64,000 nt of DNA from Bog-473 sp963821755 (GTDB lineage Bacteria > Actinomycetota > Acidimicrobiia > Acidimicrobiales > RAAP-2), in assembly GCA_963821755.1 (NCBI GenBank), contig CAWGEX010000004.1, positions 186,001 through 250,000 on the forward strand, given 5' to 3'. Below are positions 1 through 8,035 of the stretch, one piece after another (position 1 is the first letter of the stretch; the number at the start of each line of letters is the position of its first letter). The translations under genes and the position numbers were made by a program. Under the pieces are notes generated by a model. That model ran no database searches. It worked only from the letters and a program-made list of their open reading frames with translations, and was not told the DNA's origin.

Positions 1-162
1 CTTGTCCCCCGGAAGAATGCGGATGCGGTGCATCCTCATCTTTCCCGAGCTGTGCGCCAACACCTTGTGACCGTTCTCGAGCTCGACTCGGAACATGGCG
101 TTGGGCAGTGGCTCGACCACCGTGCCTTCGAGCACGATGGCGTCTTCCTTGGGCTTGGGCAG
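1..162 (-). CDS. infA: Translation initiation factor IF-1, C-terminus off the window
   Basis: IF-1 is the single OB-fold factor that binds the 30S A site during initiation. The first 54 codons are visible and carry the family core GTVVEPLPNAMFRVEL and HKVLAHSSGKMRMH; about 20 residues are missing at the window edge. I place the start at a CTG codon (162-160), because the only in-frame Shine-Dalgarno, GAGGAG, lies 6 nt upstream and the protein would then begin PKPKEDAIVLEG, close to relatives. The nearby ATG at 185 is out of frame. It is the last visible gene of the spc-type cluster, after map, across a 185 bp spacer that holds a small CCCC-GAAA-GGGG hairpin (about 262-273). Identity is sure; the start is inferred. 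Confidence 0.9.
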   Translation of the reverse strand, partial: MPKPKEDAIVLEGTVVEPLPNAMFRVELENGHKVLAHSSGKMRMHRIRILPGDK

Positions 163-347
163 GTGACTCTCCTCAATCGTTGCATCTGGTGATCTCCCGA
201 GCCCGCCGGCGGCGCGGTGGCCGGAGCGGCGTTTCTCGGATGTGGCCCGGCGACAGGAGACCCCCGAAAGGGGCCTGGCCCAGAGCCAGCAGATGATTCT
301 ACCGTAACCAGCGGTGATTTCCAGCCGGAGCAGGGATGGGCCCCGAT

Positions 348-1088
348 TCAGGGCAGCGTGAAGACCTCCGGGCCGTCGGGTGTCACGGCGATTGTGTGCT
401 CGAAGTGGGCCGAGAGGCGCCCGTCGGCCGTGACCACGCTCCAGCCGTCGTCGAGCTGGCGGGTCCCGGCCGAGCCGGCGTTGACCATGGGCTCGACGGC
501 GAAGACCATGCCCGTCTTGAGCGTCGGGCCCCGGTTCCCGGGCCAGTAATTCGGCACCTGGGGTTGCTCGTGCATGGCCGTGCCGATGGCGTGGCCGACG
601 TACTCACGCACCACCGAGAACCCGCCGGCCTCGGCCACGGCCTGGACGGCCCGCCCCACCTCGTGCAGGGCATTGCCCTTCTTGAGCTGCTCGATGCCGG
701 CCCACAGGCTGCGCTCGGTCACGTCCATGAGCTTCTGGGCTTCCGCCGAGACCTCCCCGATGCCCATGGTGAAGGCGGCGTCGCCGTGGTAGCCCTCGAT
801 GATGGCCCCGCAGTCGATGGAGAGGATGTCCCCCTCTTTCAGCGTGTAGGGACCGGGGATCCCGTGCACGATCATGTCGTTGGGCGAGGTGCAGATGACG
901 GCCGGGAAACCGTGGTAGCCGAGAAAGTTCGACGTGGCGCCCCGGCGCTCGAGCACGGCGCGGGCCACGGCGTCCACCTCGAGGGTGGTCACCCCGGGCT
1001 TGGCGGCGGCGCGGGTGGCCGCGTGCATCTCGGCCACCACCTTGCCCGCCTTGCGCATCTTGTCCAGTTCTTCGTCGTTGCGCCGCAC
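348..1088 (-). CDS. map: Methionine aminopeptidase, type I
   Basis: A cytosolic metalloenzyme that removes the initiator methionine from nascent proteins. The 246 residues match the type I length. The metal ligands of the pita-bread fold are visible in order: Asp in LSIDCGA, Asp in YHGDAAFT, His in GHAIGTAMHE, Glu in FAVEPMV and Glu in FEHTIAV, with the substrate-side His in YHGFPAVICTS. The frame stays open upstream, but the protein starts at GTG (1088-1086), 2 nt after the adk stop, where GGAAGGAG, made by the end of adk, serves as ribosome binding site. It lies in the usual secY-adk-map-infA order, so it is probably translated from the long spc transcript. Confidence 0.95.
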   Translation of the reverse strand: MRRNDEELDKMRKAGKVVAEMHAATRAAAKPGVTTLEVDAVARAVLERRGATSNFLGYHGFPAVICTSPNDMIVHGIPGPYTLKEGDILSIDCGAIIEGYHGDAAFTMGIGEVSAEAQKLMDVTERSLWAGIEQLKKGNALHEVGRAVQAVAEAGGFSVVREYVGHAIGTAMHEQPQVPNYWPGNRGPTLKTGMVFAVEPMVNAGSAGTRQLDDGWSVVTADGRLSAHFEHTIAVTPDGPEVFTLP

Positions 1089-1090
1089 CG

Positions 1091-1771
1091 CTACTCCTTC
1101 CGCTCCTTCCGCTTCTGGCGCTGGGCGTCGATGGCCCCGACCACCCGGCGGGTCACCGCGTCGGGCGAGCCGGTCCCGTTGATGGTGACCAGCAGGTTGC
1201 GCTCGGTGTACCAGACGATCAGGGGCGCCGTCTGGGCTTCGTAGAGGTCCAAGCGGCGCTGGATCGCCTCCTCGGTGTCGTCCTCGCGCTGGACCACCTC
1301 GCCGCCGCAGACGTCGCAGGTCCAGTTGACCATGGGCGGGGCGGCCGTCGAGTAGTTGGAACCGCAATCGACGCAGACCCGCCGCGAGGCCAGCCGCTTC
1401 ATGACCAGGGGGGTGGGGACCTGGAGGTCGACCACCAGGTCCATCCCGAACGGGAACATGATGTCGTCCAGGGCTTCGGCCTGGCCGGTGGTGCGGGGAC
1501 ACCCGTCGAGGACGAAGCCCCGGCCCCGGGTATCGCGTTCGGACAGCCGGCCCCGGACCATCTGCATCACCATGTCGTCGGGGATGAGCTCACCCTCGTC
1601 CATCAGCTTCTGGGCCCGCACGCCGAAGGGGGTCTGGGACTTGACCTCGCCGCGCAACATGTCACCGGTCGAGACGTGCGGCACGACGTAGTGATGTGAC
1701 AAGCGAACGCACTGCGTTCCCTTGCCCGCCCCCTGTTTGCCGAGGACTACGAGCCTGACCCCGGGGATCAC
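1091..1771 (-). CDS. adk: Adenylate kinase
   Basis: Interconverts ATP + AMP and 2 ADP. The 226-residue protein has the P-loop GKQGAGKGT near residue 12, the AMP-binding segment STGDMLR, the FVLDGCPRT motif, and a long-type lid (about residues 125-165) with a C-x2-C...C-x2-C set (CVDC, CDVC) expected to bind zinc. The C-terminus ends in a strongly basic QKRKERKE tail. The start is GTG (1771-1769), 6 nt after the secY stop. The P-loop reads GKQGAGKG where many relatives have GPPGAGKG, an unusual but tolerable variant. It sits between secY and map in the spc cluster. Confidence 0.96.
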   Translation of the reverse strand: MIPGVRLVVLGKQGAGKGTQCVRLSHHYVVPHVSTGDMLRGEVKSQTPFGVRAQKLMDEGELIPDDMVMQMVRGRLSERDTRGRGFVLDGCPRTTGQAEALDDIMFPFGMDLVVDLQVPTPLVMKRLASRRVCVDCGSNYSTAAPPMVNWTCDVCGGEVVQREDDTEEAIQRRLDLYEAQTAPLIVWYTERNLLVTINGTGSPDAVTRRVVGAIDAQRQKRKERKE

Positions 1772-1777
1772 AATGCC

Positions 1778-3064
1778 CTACTTGAGGAAGCCTTCGTAGT
1801 TGCGCATCATCAGCTGGCTGTCGATCTGGCGCATCGTCTCGAGGGCGACGCCCACCGAGATCAGCAGGGTCGTCCCGTAGAAGGGGAACCGGTTGATGTG
1901 CCAGAGCGCCATGATCACCGAGGGCACCACGGCCACGCTGCCGAGGAACAGGGCACCCACCACGGTGATCCGGCTCAAGATGTGCGCGAAGTATCGCTCG
2001 GTCGGCGGACCGGGCCGGATGCCGGGGACGAACCCACCCTGCTTGCGGATGAGGTCGGCCTGTTGATGCGGGTCGAAGGCCACGTACACGTAGAAGAACG
2101 TGAACATGAAGATGAGGATGAAGTAGAGCCCGATGTAGAAGAAGCTGGTGGGCTGCAGGCTGTTGCGGACGAAGTTCTGGAACCAGTTGAACTGGACCAC
2201 ATTGGACAACAGGACCGGGATGTACAGGACCGACGAGGCGAAGATGATCGGGATCACCCCCGATTGGTTCACCTTCAGGGGGATGTACGTGCTGCTCCCC
2301 CCGTACATTCGTCGCCCCACCACCCGCCGGGCGAAGGTCACGGGTATTCGTCGCTGGCCCTGATCGAAGAACACGATGGTGACCAGCAGGGCGAGGGAGA
2401 CGATCAGGATCACCGAGAACTTGATCTTCCCGCCCTCCTCGTAAATGGCCCGGAAGCCGGTCGGGATGGCGGCCACCACGTTGGCGAAGATCAAGATGGA
2501 CATGCCCTGCCCGATGCCGCGCTGGGTGATGAGCTCGGCCAACCACATGACGAAGGCCGTCCCCGCCGTCAGGCACAGGACCATGAAGGCGGCCAGGCCC
2601 AGATTGAACCTCGGGATGAGGTCGATGCTGGTGCCCAGGAGAGCGGCGTCGTGGCCGTGGAAGGCGTAGACCAGGCCCGAGGACTGCATGAGGGCCAGCG
2701 CCACCGTCAGGTACCGCGTGGTCTGGGTGATCTTCTTCTGCCCCACCGCACCCTGGTCGCGCCACTCCTCCAACTTGGGGATGACCGTCGACAGCAGCTG
2801 GATGATGATCGAACTCGTGATGTAGGGCATGACGCCCAGGCCGAAGACGGCCAGGCGCACCAGCGCGCCACCGCTGAAGAGGTTCAGGAACCCGAGGACA
2901 CCCGAAGCTGACGCCGTGCTCTGGAGCGACTGCAACTGGCCCCAGTTCACGCCCGGTACGGGGACGTTGGCCCCTATCTGGTAGAGGGCGATGATGGCCA
3001 GGGTGAAGATGACCTTGTTGCGAAGGTCGGGAACCCTGAAGATGTTGGCGAGCCGGGAGAGCAT
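1778..3064 (-). CDS. secY: Preprotein translocase subunit SecY
   Basis: The membrane channel of the Sec translocon, working with SecE (encoded at 51 kb) and SecA. The 428 residues are the normal length. About ten hydrophobic segments can be followed, starting with VIFTLAIIALYQIGANVPVP. The conserved cytoplasmic loops are present, including RGIGQGMSILIFANVV and the C-terminal FYGTTLLISVGVALETMRQI. It begins with ATG 35 bp after rplO and is followed closely by adk, the standard bacterial end of the spc operon. No anomaly is seen. Confidence 0.97.
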   Translation of the reverse strand: MLSRLANIFRVPDLRNKVIFTLAIIALYQIGANVPVPGVNWGQLQSLQSTASASGVLGFLNLFSGGALVRLAVFGLGVMPYITSSIIIQLLSTVIPKLEEWRDQGAVGQKKITQTTRYLTVALALMQSSGLVYAFHGHDAALLGTSIDLIPRFNLGLAAFMVLCLTAGTAFVMWLAELITQRGIGQGMSILIFANVVAAIPTGFRAIYEEGGKIKFSVILIVSLALLVTIVFFDQGQRRIPVTFARRVVGRRMYGGSSTYIPLKVNQSGVIPIIFASSVLYIPVLLSNVVQFNWFQNFVRNSLQPTSFFYIGLYFILIFMFTFFYVYVAFDPHQQADLIRKQGGFVPGIRPGPPTERYFAHILSRITVVGALFLGSVAVVPSVIMALWHINRFPFYGTTLLISVGVALETMRQIDSQLMMRNYEGFLK

Positions 3065-3099
3065 GGCCGATCTCCGTCAGTCGCGTCCGGGTGTGGTCA

Positions 3100-3588
3100 C
3101 TACCGGTTCATCAAGGCATTGCCCGATGCCGGGGGACGCCCGTGGCCAAAGGGGAGGGGCACCCGCTCTACGCTACCGCCCGCGGACGAGATGGCGGCCT
3201 CGGCCGAAGCCGAGAAGGCATGGGCCGAGACCCGGATCGGTCGGGACAACGACCCCTGGCCCAGCACCTTGACCAGCGCCTTCGGCCGGCACAGCCCGGC
3301 GTCGACCATCGTCTGCACGGTGATCTCGTCGGCGTCCAGACCGGCCAGCACACCGATGTTGACCGGCGTGTAGGCGATCCGGAAGGGGTTCTTGAACCCC
3401 TTCAGCTTGGGAATGCGCTGCATGAGGGGAAGTTGGCCGCCCTCGAAGCCGACCGGCACGGTGTTGCGGGCCCGCTGGCCCTTCATGCCCCGGCCGGCCG
3501 TCTTGTGGCCCTTGCCCCCGGTGCCGCGGCCGACCCGCTGCTTGGCCTTGGTGGCACCCTTGGGCGGCGTCAGATCGTGGAGCTTCAT
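3100..3588 (-). CDS. rplO: 50S ribosomal protein L15
   Basis: A large-subunit protein with an extended N-terminus that penetrates 23S rRNA. The 162-residue product opens MKLHDLTPPKGATKAKQRVG and continues with the glycine/basic signature GRGTGGKGHKTAGRG. The frame is open well upstream, but the start is the ATG at 3588, which overlaps the rpmD stop in an ATGA; this fits translational coupling. The C-terminus, ending ASGNALMNR, is a little longer than in E. coli. It lies between rpmD and secY. Confidence 0.96.
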   Translation of the reverse strand: MKLHDLTPPKGATKAKQRVGRGTGGKGHKTAGRGMKGQRARNTVPVGFEGGQLPLMQRIPKLKGFKNPFRIAYTPVNIGVLAGLDADEITVQTMVDAGLCRPKALVKVLGQGSLSRPIRVSAHAFSASAEAAISSAGGSVERVPLPFGHGRPPASGNALMNR

Positions 3589-3830
3589 GCCGGCACCTCC
3601 TCGACCTTGATCAGATGGGGGACGCGCGCCACCATGCCCCGGATCTCCGGCCGGTCCGGGAGGTTGTTGGACTGCCCGATCCCCCGCAGGCCGAGCGCCC
3701 GCAGCGTGCCGCGGTGCTTGGGCTTGCTCCCGATGGCCGAACGGACCTGGGTCACGACCAGGCGCGCGTCGTCCTTCGTGGCGGACTTCTTCGCGGTTTT
3801 CGTTGCGGTCTTCGCCGCCTGGGCCGCCAT
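3585..3830 (-). CDS. rpmD: 50S ribosomal protein L30
   Basis: A small large-subunit protein, normally about 60 residues; this one has 81. The L30 core begins near residue 22 (RLVVTQVRSAIGSKPKHRGT) and ends VPHLIKVEEV. The first 21 residues are an Ala/Lys/Thr-rich basic extension (AAKTATKTAKKSATK), probably disordered. The start ATG lies 2 nt from the rpsE stop and the stop overlaps rplO by ATGA. It is one of several ribosomal proteins here with low-complexity extensions. Confidence 0.94.
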   Translation of the reverse strand: MAAQAAKTATKTAKKSATKDDARLVVTQVRSAIGSKPKHRGTLRALGLRGIGQSNNLPDRPEIRGMVARVPHLIKVEEVPA

Positions 3831-3832
3831 GA

Positions 3833-4384
3833 TCAGCGAGCCTCGCCGGCGAACAGGTCGGTCTCACGCCGGCGCTCCCGGTAGGCACGCAGCACGCCGG
3901 CCGGCGTCACTTCGTCGGCCTGCTTGCCCCGCAGGGCAGCCACCTCATCGGGGCGGCGCAGCGCCTTGAGTCCGGCGATGGTGGCGTGGGCCACGTTGAT
4001 GCCATTGGACGAGCCCAGGGACTTGGCCAGGATGTCGCGGATGCCGGCCATCTCGAGGATGGCCCGGGCGGCGCCGCCGGCGATGACCCCGGTCCCGGGG
4101 GCGGCCGGCTTGAGCATGACGCGCCCGGCACCGCTCTCGCCGATCACCGGGTGCACAATGGTGTTCCCGGCCAGTGGGACCTCAAAGAGGTTCTTGCGAG
4201 CCTCTTCGATGCCCTTTTGCACGGCCAGGCCGGCTTCCTTGGCCTTGCCGTAGCCCAGGCCGACCTTGCCGTTACCGTCGCCGACCACCATGAGGGCGGC
4301 AAAGGAGAACCGACGGCCACCCTTGACCACCTTGGCCACCCGGTTCACCTTGATGGTGCGCTCTTCGTACTGTGTGTCGACCAC
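3833..4384 (-). CDS. rpsE: 30S ribosomal protein S5
   Basis: A small-subunit protein at the mRNA entry side, important for decoding fidelity. The 183 residues show the S5 dsRBD-like N-terminal domain (IKVNRVAKVVKGGRRFSF) and the C-terminal fold (GVIAGGAARAILEMAGI, SSNGINVAHAT). The start is GTG (4384), 2 nt after the rplR stop. The C-terminus is extended by about 20 polar residues (REREtype charged segment ending DLFAGEAR). It lies between rplR and rpmD, as in other spc operons. Confidence 0.96.
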   Translation of the reverse strand: MVDTQYEERTIKVNRVAKVVKGGRRFSFAALMVVGDGNGKVGLGYGKAKEAGLAVQKGIEEARKNLFEVPLAGNTIVHPVIGESGAGRVMLKPAAPGTGVIAGGAARAILEMAGIRDILAKSLGSSNGINVAHATIAGLKALRRPDEVAALRGKQADEVTPAGVLRAYRERRRETDLFAGEAR

Positions 4385-4386
4385 GC

Positions 4387-4761
4387 TCAGAACTCCAGTC
4401 CCTCGGCCCGTGCCGCGTCGGCCAGGACGGCGACACGCCCGTGGTAGACGAAGCCACCACGGTCAAAGACCACTTTGGTGATGCCGGCCGCTTTGGCCCG
4501 TGTACCCAGGAGGCGGCCCACCGCGGCGGCGCCGGTCACGTTACCGCCGCCACTCTGCCCCAATGACGCGCGCTGCTCCGGCTCCACCGACGACGCGGCG
4601 GCCAGGGTCCGCCCGGTGGTGTCGTCAATGACCTGGGCCGAGATGTGCCGGTTGGACCGGTGGACGGCCAGGCGCGGCACGTCGGCCGTCCCGGTGACCT
4701 TGGCCCGGACCCGGGTGTGACGCCGCGCCCTGAGGCGGGTTCGATCGTGCAGAGGTGCCAT
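4387..4761 (-). CDS. rplR: 50S ribosomal protein L18
   Basis: A 5S rRNA-binding protein of the central protuberance. The 124 residues include RLAVHRSNRHISAQVIDD and the C-terminal VVFDRGGFVYHGRVAVLADAARAEGLEF, which is diagnostic of L18. The start ATG shares one base with the rplF stop (TAATG), and rpsE follows 2 nt downstream, so the three genes look coupled. Length and sequence are ordinary. Confidence 0.96.
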   Translation of the reverse strand: MAPLHDRTRLRARRHTRVRAKVTGTADVPRLAVHRSNRHISAQVIDDTTGRTLAAASSVEPEQRASLGQSGGGNVTGAAAVGRLLGTRAKAAGITKVVFDRGGFVYHGRVAVLADAARAEGLEF

Positions 4762-5300
4762 TACTTCGCTGCCTTTCCGGCCTTGCGGAGGACCCGCTCG
4801 CCGGCGTAGCGCACGCCCTTGCCCTTGTAGGGCTCGGGCTTGCGGAGTTTACGGATGTCGGCGGCCACCTGGCCCACCTTCTCCTTGTCGGTGCCCTTGA
4901 CGATGATGCGGGTGGGCACGGGGACCTCGAAGGTGATGCCCTCGGGAGCGTCGACGAAGACGGGGTGCGAGAAGCCCAAAGCCAGCTCCAGCGCGCCCGG
5001 GCCCCGGGCCGTGCAGCGGTACCCGACGCCGACGATCTCGAGTTCCTTGGAGTACCCGTCCGTCACCCCGGTCACCATGTTGGCCACCAACGACCGGGAC
5101 AGGCCGTGCAGGGCGCGGTGCCGTCGCTCGTCATCGGGTCGGCTGACCACCAGCACGTCGCCCTCCTGGGCCACGGTGATGCCGGTCGGCAAGGAACGCT
5201 CCAGCGTGCCTTGGGGTCCCTTGACGCTCACCTTCGCGCCCTCGAGGGTGACGGTGACGTTGGCCGGGACCGAGATGGGCGAACGCCCGATACGCGACAT
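4761..5300 (-). CDS. rplF: 50S ribosomal protein L6
   Basis: A large-subunit protein near the factor-binding site, made of two tandem similar alpha/beta domains. The 179 residues begin MSRIGRSPISVPANVTVTLE and hold the second-domain signature KGTDKEKVGQVAADIRKLRK followed by EPYKGKGVRYAGE. It starts with ATG, 31 bp after rpsH, and overlaps rplR by one base. Normal in length and sequence. Confidence 0.97.
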   Translation of the reverse strand: MSRIGRSPISVPANVTVTLEGAKVSVKGPQGTLERSLPTGITVAQEGDVLVVSRPDDERRHRALHGLSRSLVANMVTGVTDGYSKELEIVGVGYRCTARGPGALELALGFSHPVFVDAPEGITFEVPVPTRIIVKGTDKEKVGQVAADIRKLRKPEPYKGKGVRYAGERVLRKAGKAAK

Positions 5301-5330
5301 CAGCCATCACCCCGCGTCACGGTCGTGGAA

Positions 5331-5735
5331 CTACCAGACATGGCAGAGCACCTCGCCACCGAGGTGGCGCTTCCGAGCTTCACGATCGGTCATCAACCCG
5401 TGGCTGGTCGAGACCACGGCCACGCCCATCCCGCCCAGGACGCGGGGGATGCCGTCGGCCCGGGCGTAGATACGCAGGCCGGGCTTGGAGATCCGCTTGA
5501 TACCGGCGATGGTGCGGGTGCGGTCGGCCGAGTACTTGAGGGAGATCTCCAGCGTGGTGCCCGGCTTCTCGGAGTTGGGCTCCATGTGGTAGCCCGCGAT
5601 GAAACCCTCACGCTCGAGGATGGAGGCCAGGGACTCCTTCAGCTTCGAGCCCGGCATCTTCACGGTGTCGAACATGGCGGAATTGGCGTTGCGGATACGC
5701 GTCAGCATGTCCGCGATGGGATCGGTCATGGTCAT
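5331..5735 (-). CDS. rpsH: 30S ribosomal protein S8
   Basis: Binds 16S rRNA helix 21 and, in E. coli, represses the spc operon. The 134 residues start MTMTDPIADMLTRIRNANSA and end GGEVLCHVW, a typical S8 C-terminus. The middle holds the conserved GLRIYARADGIPRVLGGMG. Start is ATG, 7 bp after rpsN. Whether S8 also controls this cluster cannot be told, since no obvious copy of its rRNA target was identified by eye. Confidence 0.97.
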   Translation of the reverse strand: MTMTDPIADMLTRIRNANSAMFDTVKMPGSKLKESLASILEREGFIAGYHMEPNSEKPGTTLEISLKYSADRTRTIAGIKRISKPGLRIYARADGIPRVLGGMGVAVVSTSHGLMTDREARKRHLGGEVLCHVW

Positions 5736-5742
5736 GGGCGGC

Positions 5743-5928
5743 CTACCAACTCGCCTTGGTGACGCCGGGAATCTCGCCCGCGTGCACCATCACGCGCAGG
5801 CAGATACGGCAGAGCCCGAACTTCTTGTACACGGCCTTGGGCCGGCCACATCGCTGGCAGCGGGTGTACCCGCGCACCTTGAATTTGGGTGTGCGCTGTT
5901 GCTTCTCAATCAGTGCTTTCTTCGCCAT
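5743..5928 (-). CDS. rpsN: 30S ribosomal protein S14, zinc-binding short form
   Basis: The short (61-residue) S14 type, found in many Gram-positive bacteria. Two C-x2-C pairs (CQRC and CRIC) form the zinc ribbon, and the protein ends GEIPGVTKASW, as in relatives. It sits between rplE (6 bp) and rpsH (7 bp), the expected position. The zinc-containing form implies that the organism may carry a zinc-free paralogue elsewhere, which cannot be judged here. Confidence 0.97.
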   Translation of the reverse strand: MAKKALIEKQQRTPKFKVRGYTRCQRCGRPKAVYKKFGLCRICLRVMVHAGEIPGVTKASW

Positions 5929-5933
5929 GATGC

Positions 5934-6536
5934 TTATCGAGTCTCCTGTCGGAACGGGAAGCCGAACGCCGCTAGGAGCGCTCGCCCTTCCTCGTTGTTG
6001 CGTGCGGTGGTGACGATCGTGATGTCCATGCCCCGGACCGAGTCGATCTTGTCGTAGTCGATCTCCGGGAAGATCAACTGCTCGGTGACCCCGAAGGTGT
6101 AGTTGCCCTTACCGTCGAATGAACGCGGTGACAGGCCACGGAAGTCACGGATACGCGGAATGGCCAGGCTGAGCAGGCGATCGAAGAACTCCCAGGCCCG
6201 ATCGCCCCGCAGGGTGACCTTGGCCCCGATGGCCTGGCCCTCGCGGAGCTTGAAACCGGCGATGGACTGCTTGGCCCGGGTCACGATCGGTTTCTGCCCG
6301 GTGATGATCTCCAGGTCGCGCTGGGCCCCTTCGATCAGGGAAGCCTGCTGGGTGGCCCGGCCCACGCCCATGTTGATGACGATCTTCTCGAGCCGGGGGA
6401 CCTCCATGATGTTGCCCAGTCCCAGTTCCTCCTGGAGGCGCGGGCGGACCTCGGCCAGGTAGCGCTCGAACAGCCGCGGCCGGGCCGGGGCGCCTGTGCT
6501 GGTGGTGGTAGCGGTGGTGGTGCCGGTATCGGTCAC
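5934..6536 (-). CDS. rplE: 50S ribosomal protein L5
   Basis: A 5S rRNA-binding protein of the central protuberance. I start it at GTG (6536-6534), which overlaps the rplX stop as GTGA and gives 200 residues; the frame stays open a little further upstream inside rplX. The first 20 residues are a Thr-rich tail (TGTTTATTTSTGAPARP) not usual in the family. The L5 core then follows: NIMEVPRLEKIVINMGVG, GQKPIVTRAKQSIAGFKLR and FPEIDYDKIDSVRGMDI. Order and spacing are normal. Confidence 0.95.
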   Translation of the reverse strand: MTDTGTTTATTTSTGAPARPRLFERYLAEVRPRLQEELGLGNIMEVPRLEKIVINMGVGRATQQASLIEGAQRDLEIITGQKPIVTRAKQSIAGFKLREGQAIGAKVTLRGDRAWEFFDRLLSLAIPRIRDFRGLSPRSFDGKGNYTFGVTEQLIFPEIDYDKIDSVRGMDITIVTTARNNEEGRALLAAFGFPFRQETR

Positions 6537-6841
6537 AGTTCGCCCCCGCACTTGCGGCAGACCCGCACCTTGCGGCCGTTCTTGTCGATCTTCATGCCCA
6601 CCCGGGTCGGCTTGTCACAGCTCTTGCAGAGCAGGGCCACGGTCGAGACCTGCACCGGCATGAACTTGTCGATGACGCCACCCTGCTGGGTGGCCCGGGT
6701 CGGCTTGGCGTGACGCTTGGCCACGTTGACCCCCTCGAGGATCACCCGCCCCTCGGCCGGGAAGGCCCGGATGACTTCGGCCTTCTTGCCCTTGTCCTTG
6801 CCCGACCGCACGATCACCTGGTCACCCTTGTGGATCCGCAT
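6533..6841 (-). CDS. rplX: 50S ribosomal protein L24
   Basis: An assembly-initiating large-subunit protein near the tunnel exit, with a KOW motif. The 102 residues start MRIHKGDQVIVRSGKDKGKK (KOW) and end with a C-x2-C...C-x2-C pair (CKSC, CRKC), a zinc-ribbon-like tail present in some actinobacterial L24. I choose ATG 6841, which shares one base with the rplN stop (TGATG); a GTG three bases upstream is the alternative. It overlaps rplE by 4 bases. Confidence 0.95.
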   Translation of the reverse strand: MRIHKGDQVIVRSGKDKGKKAEVIRAFPAEGRVILEGVNVAKRHAKPTRATQQGGVIDKFMPVQVSTVALLCKSCDKPTRVGMKIDKNGRKVRVCRKCGGEL

Positions 6842-7209
6842 CACAACACCTCCGGAGCCAACGACACGATTCTCATGAACCTCTTGTCACGCAACTCGCG
6901 GCCCACCGGGCCGAAGATGCGTGTGCCTCGCGGTTGCTGCTGGTCGTTGATCAGCACCGCCGCGTTCTCGTCGAAGCGGATATAGCTGCCGTCGGGGCGA
7001 CGCTTCTCCTTCTTGGTGCGCACCACCACGCACCTCACGACATCGCCCTTCTTCACGGCTGCACCCGGGATGGCGTCCTTGACCGTGGCCACGAAGACAT
7101 CCCCGATGCTGGCGTAGCGACGGCGCGACCCACCGAGCACGCGGATGCACAGCACCTCGCGCGCGCCGGAATTGTCGGCCACCCGCAGCCGCGACTCCTG
7201 TTGAATCAT
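6841..7209 (-). CDS. rplN: 50S ribosomal protein L14
   Basis: An intersubunit-bridge protein, highly conserved. The 122 residues start MIQQESRLRVADNSGAREVL and include RRRYASIGDVFVATVKDAIP and VVVRTKKEKRRPDGSYIRFD. The start overlaps the rpsQ stop by ATGA and the stop overlaps rplX by one base. There is nothing unusual. Confidence 0.97.
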   Translation of the reverse strand: MIQQESRLRVADNSGAREVLCIRVLGGSRRRYASIGDVFVATVKDAIPGAAVKKGDVVRCVVVRTKKEKRRPDGSYIRFDENAAVLINDQQQPRGTRIFGPVGRELRDKRFMRIVSLAPEVL

Positions 7210-7637
7210 CGGGCCCGCTCCACCACTTCGGTCAGGCGCCAGTGCTTCAGCTTGGACAGGGGGCGGGTCTCTTGGACCCGAACCCGATCGCCGACCTTGG
7301 CGCTGTCCTCGGCGTCGTGCACGTAGAGCTTCTTGGTCCGCTGCACCGTCTTGCCGTAGCGGGGGTGACGGACCCGCTCCACCACGGCCACCACGACGGT
7401 GGACTGCATGGCATCGGACACCACGACGCCCTCGCGTACCTTGCGGCGGTTGGGCCGCCCCTCGTCGTCGGCCGGTCCGGTGGTGGACTTGGCGGTGGAC
7501 TTGGCGGTGGGCGCGGCCGCGGCCACCGTGGCTTGCTCGGGAGCCCCCGGCGTGACGTCGGCCTTCCCGGCGGGCACGGCCACGTCCTCGGCTTCGGCTT
7601 CGGTCACTTCTGTCGTCTCTTCGGTCTCGTCGGCCAT
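7206..7637 (-). CDS. rpsQ: 30S ribosomal protein S17 with long N-terminal extension
   Basis: A primary 16S rRNA-binding protein. The S17 core occupies roughly residues 63-143 (GRPNRRKVREGVVVSDAMQS, VERVRHPRYGKTVQRTKKLY, VQETRPLSKLKHWRL). Ahead of it lies a 62-residue extension that is first acidic (MADETEETTEVTEAEAEDV) and then Ala/Thr/Pro-rich, nearly doubling the usual length of about 85. The start ATG shares one base with the rpmC stop (TGATG), and no later start has a better ribosome binding site, so the extension appears to be translated. It matches the acidic C-terminal tail of L29, encoded just upstream. Confidence 0.93.
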   Translation of the reverse strand: MADETEETTEVTEAEAEDVAVPAGKADVTPGAPEQATVAAAAPTAKSTAKSTTGPADDEGRPNRRKVREGVVVSDAMQSTVVVAVVERVRHPRYGKTVQRTKKLYVHDAEDSAKVGDRVRVQETRPLSKLKHWRLTEVVERAR

Positions 7638-8035
7638 CAGGCCTCTTCCTCTTCCTCTTCTAAGTCGTCATCGACGTCCAGTCCGTCATCGTCGACGGCC
7701 ACGTGCTCGAGATCGTGCACGGCCTCGGCTTCAGCGGCCCGGGCGGCGGCATGCTCGGCCACGGCGGCATCCTCCGCCGCCAGCTTGGCCAGGGCGCCCT
7801 CGCGCTCCTCGGTCGTGGCGGCCACGTACGTGCCCTCGGCCTCGAGAATTTCCCGGGCCCGCAACACGGTCAGGATCCGGGCGATTTCGTGCCGGACCTG
7901 GCTCACCCGGGCCGGATTGTCCAGCTGGCCCGTGGCCAGTTGGAAGCGCAGGTTGAACAGCTCGCGCCGGCCCTCACCGAGACGGCCGGCCAGCTCATCG
8001 CCGTCGAGCAGCGCCAGGTCAGAAGCAGTCGCCAT
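7637..8035 (-). CDS. rpmC: 50S ribosomal protein L29 with acidic C-terminal tail
   Basis: L29 sits at the polypeptide tunnel exit and contacts SRP and trigger factor. The L29 helical hairpin is in residues 1-70 (LGEGRRELFNLRFQLATGQL, ARVSQVRHEIARILTVLRAR). It is followed by about 60 residues rich in Ala, Glu and Asp, ending in DDDLEEEEEEA; normal L29 is 60-75 residues, against 132 here. The start ATG overlaps the rplP stop (TGATG). The tail should be disordered and strongly negative, beside the tunnel mouth; its function is unknown. Confidence 0.92.
   Translation of the reverse strand: MATASDLALLDGDELAGRLGEGRRELFNLRFQLATGQLDNPARVSQVRHEIARILTVLRAREILEAEGTYVAATTEEREGALAKLAAEDAAVAEHAAARAAEAEAVHDLEHVAVDDDGLDVDDDLEEEEEEA

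Noticed and set aside
163..347. ATG at 185 as infA start and other small frames in the map-infA spacer
   Set aside because: The ATG is out of frame with the IF-1 sequence, and no frame gives a family-like product.
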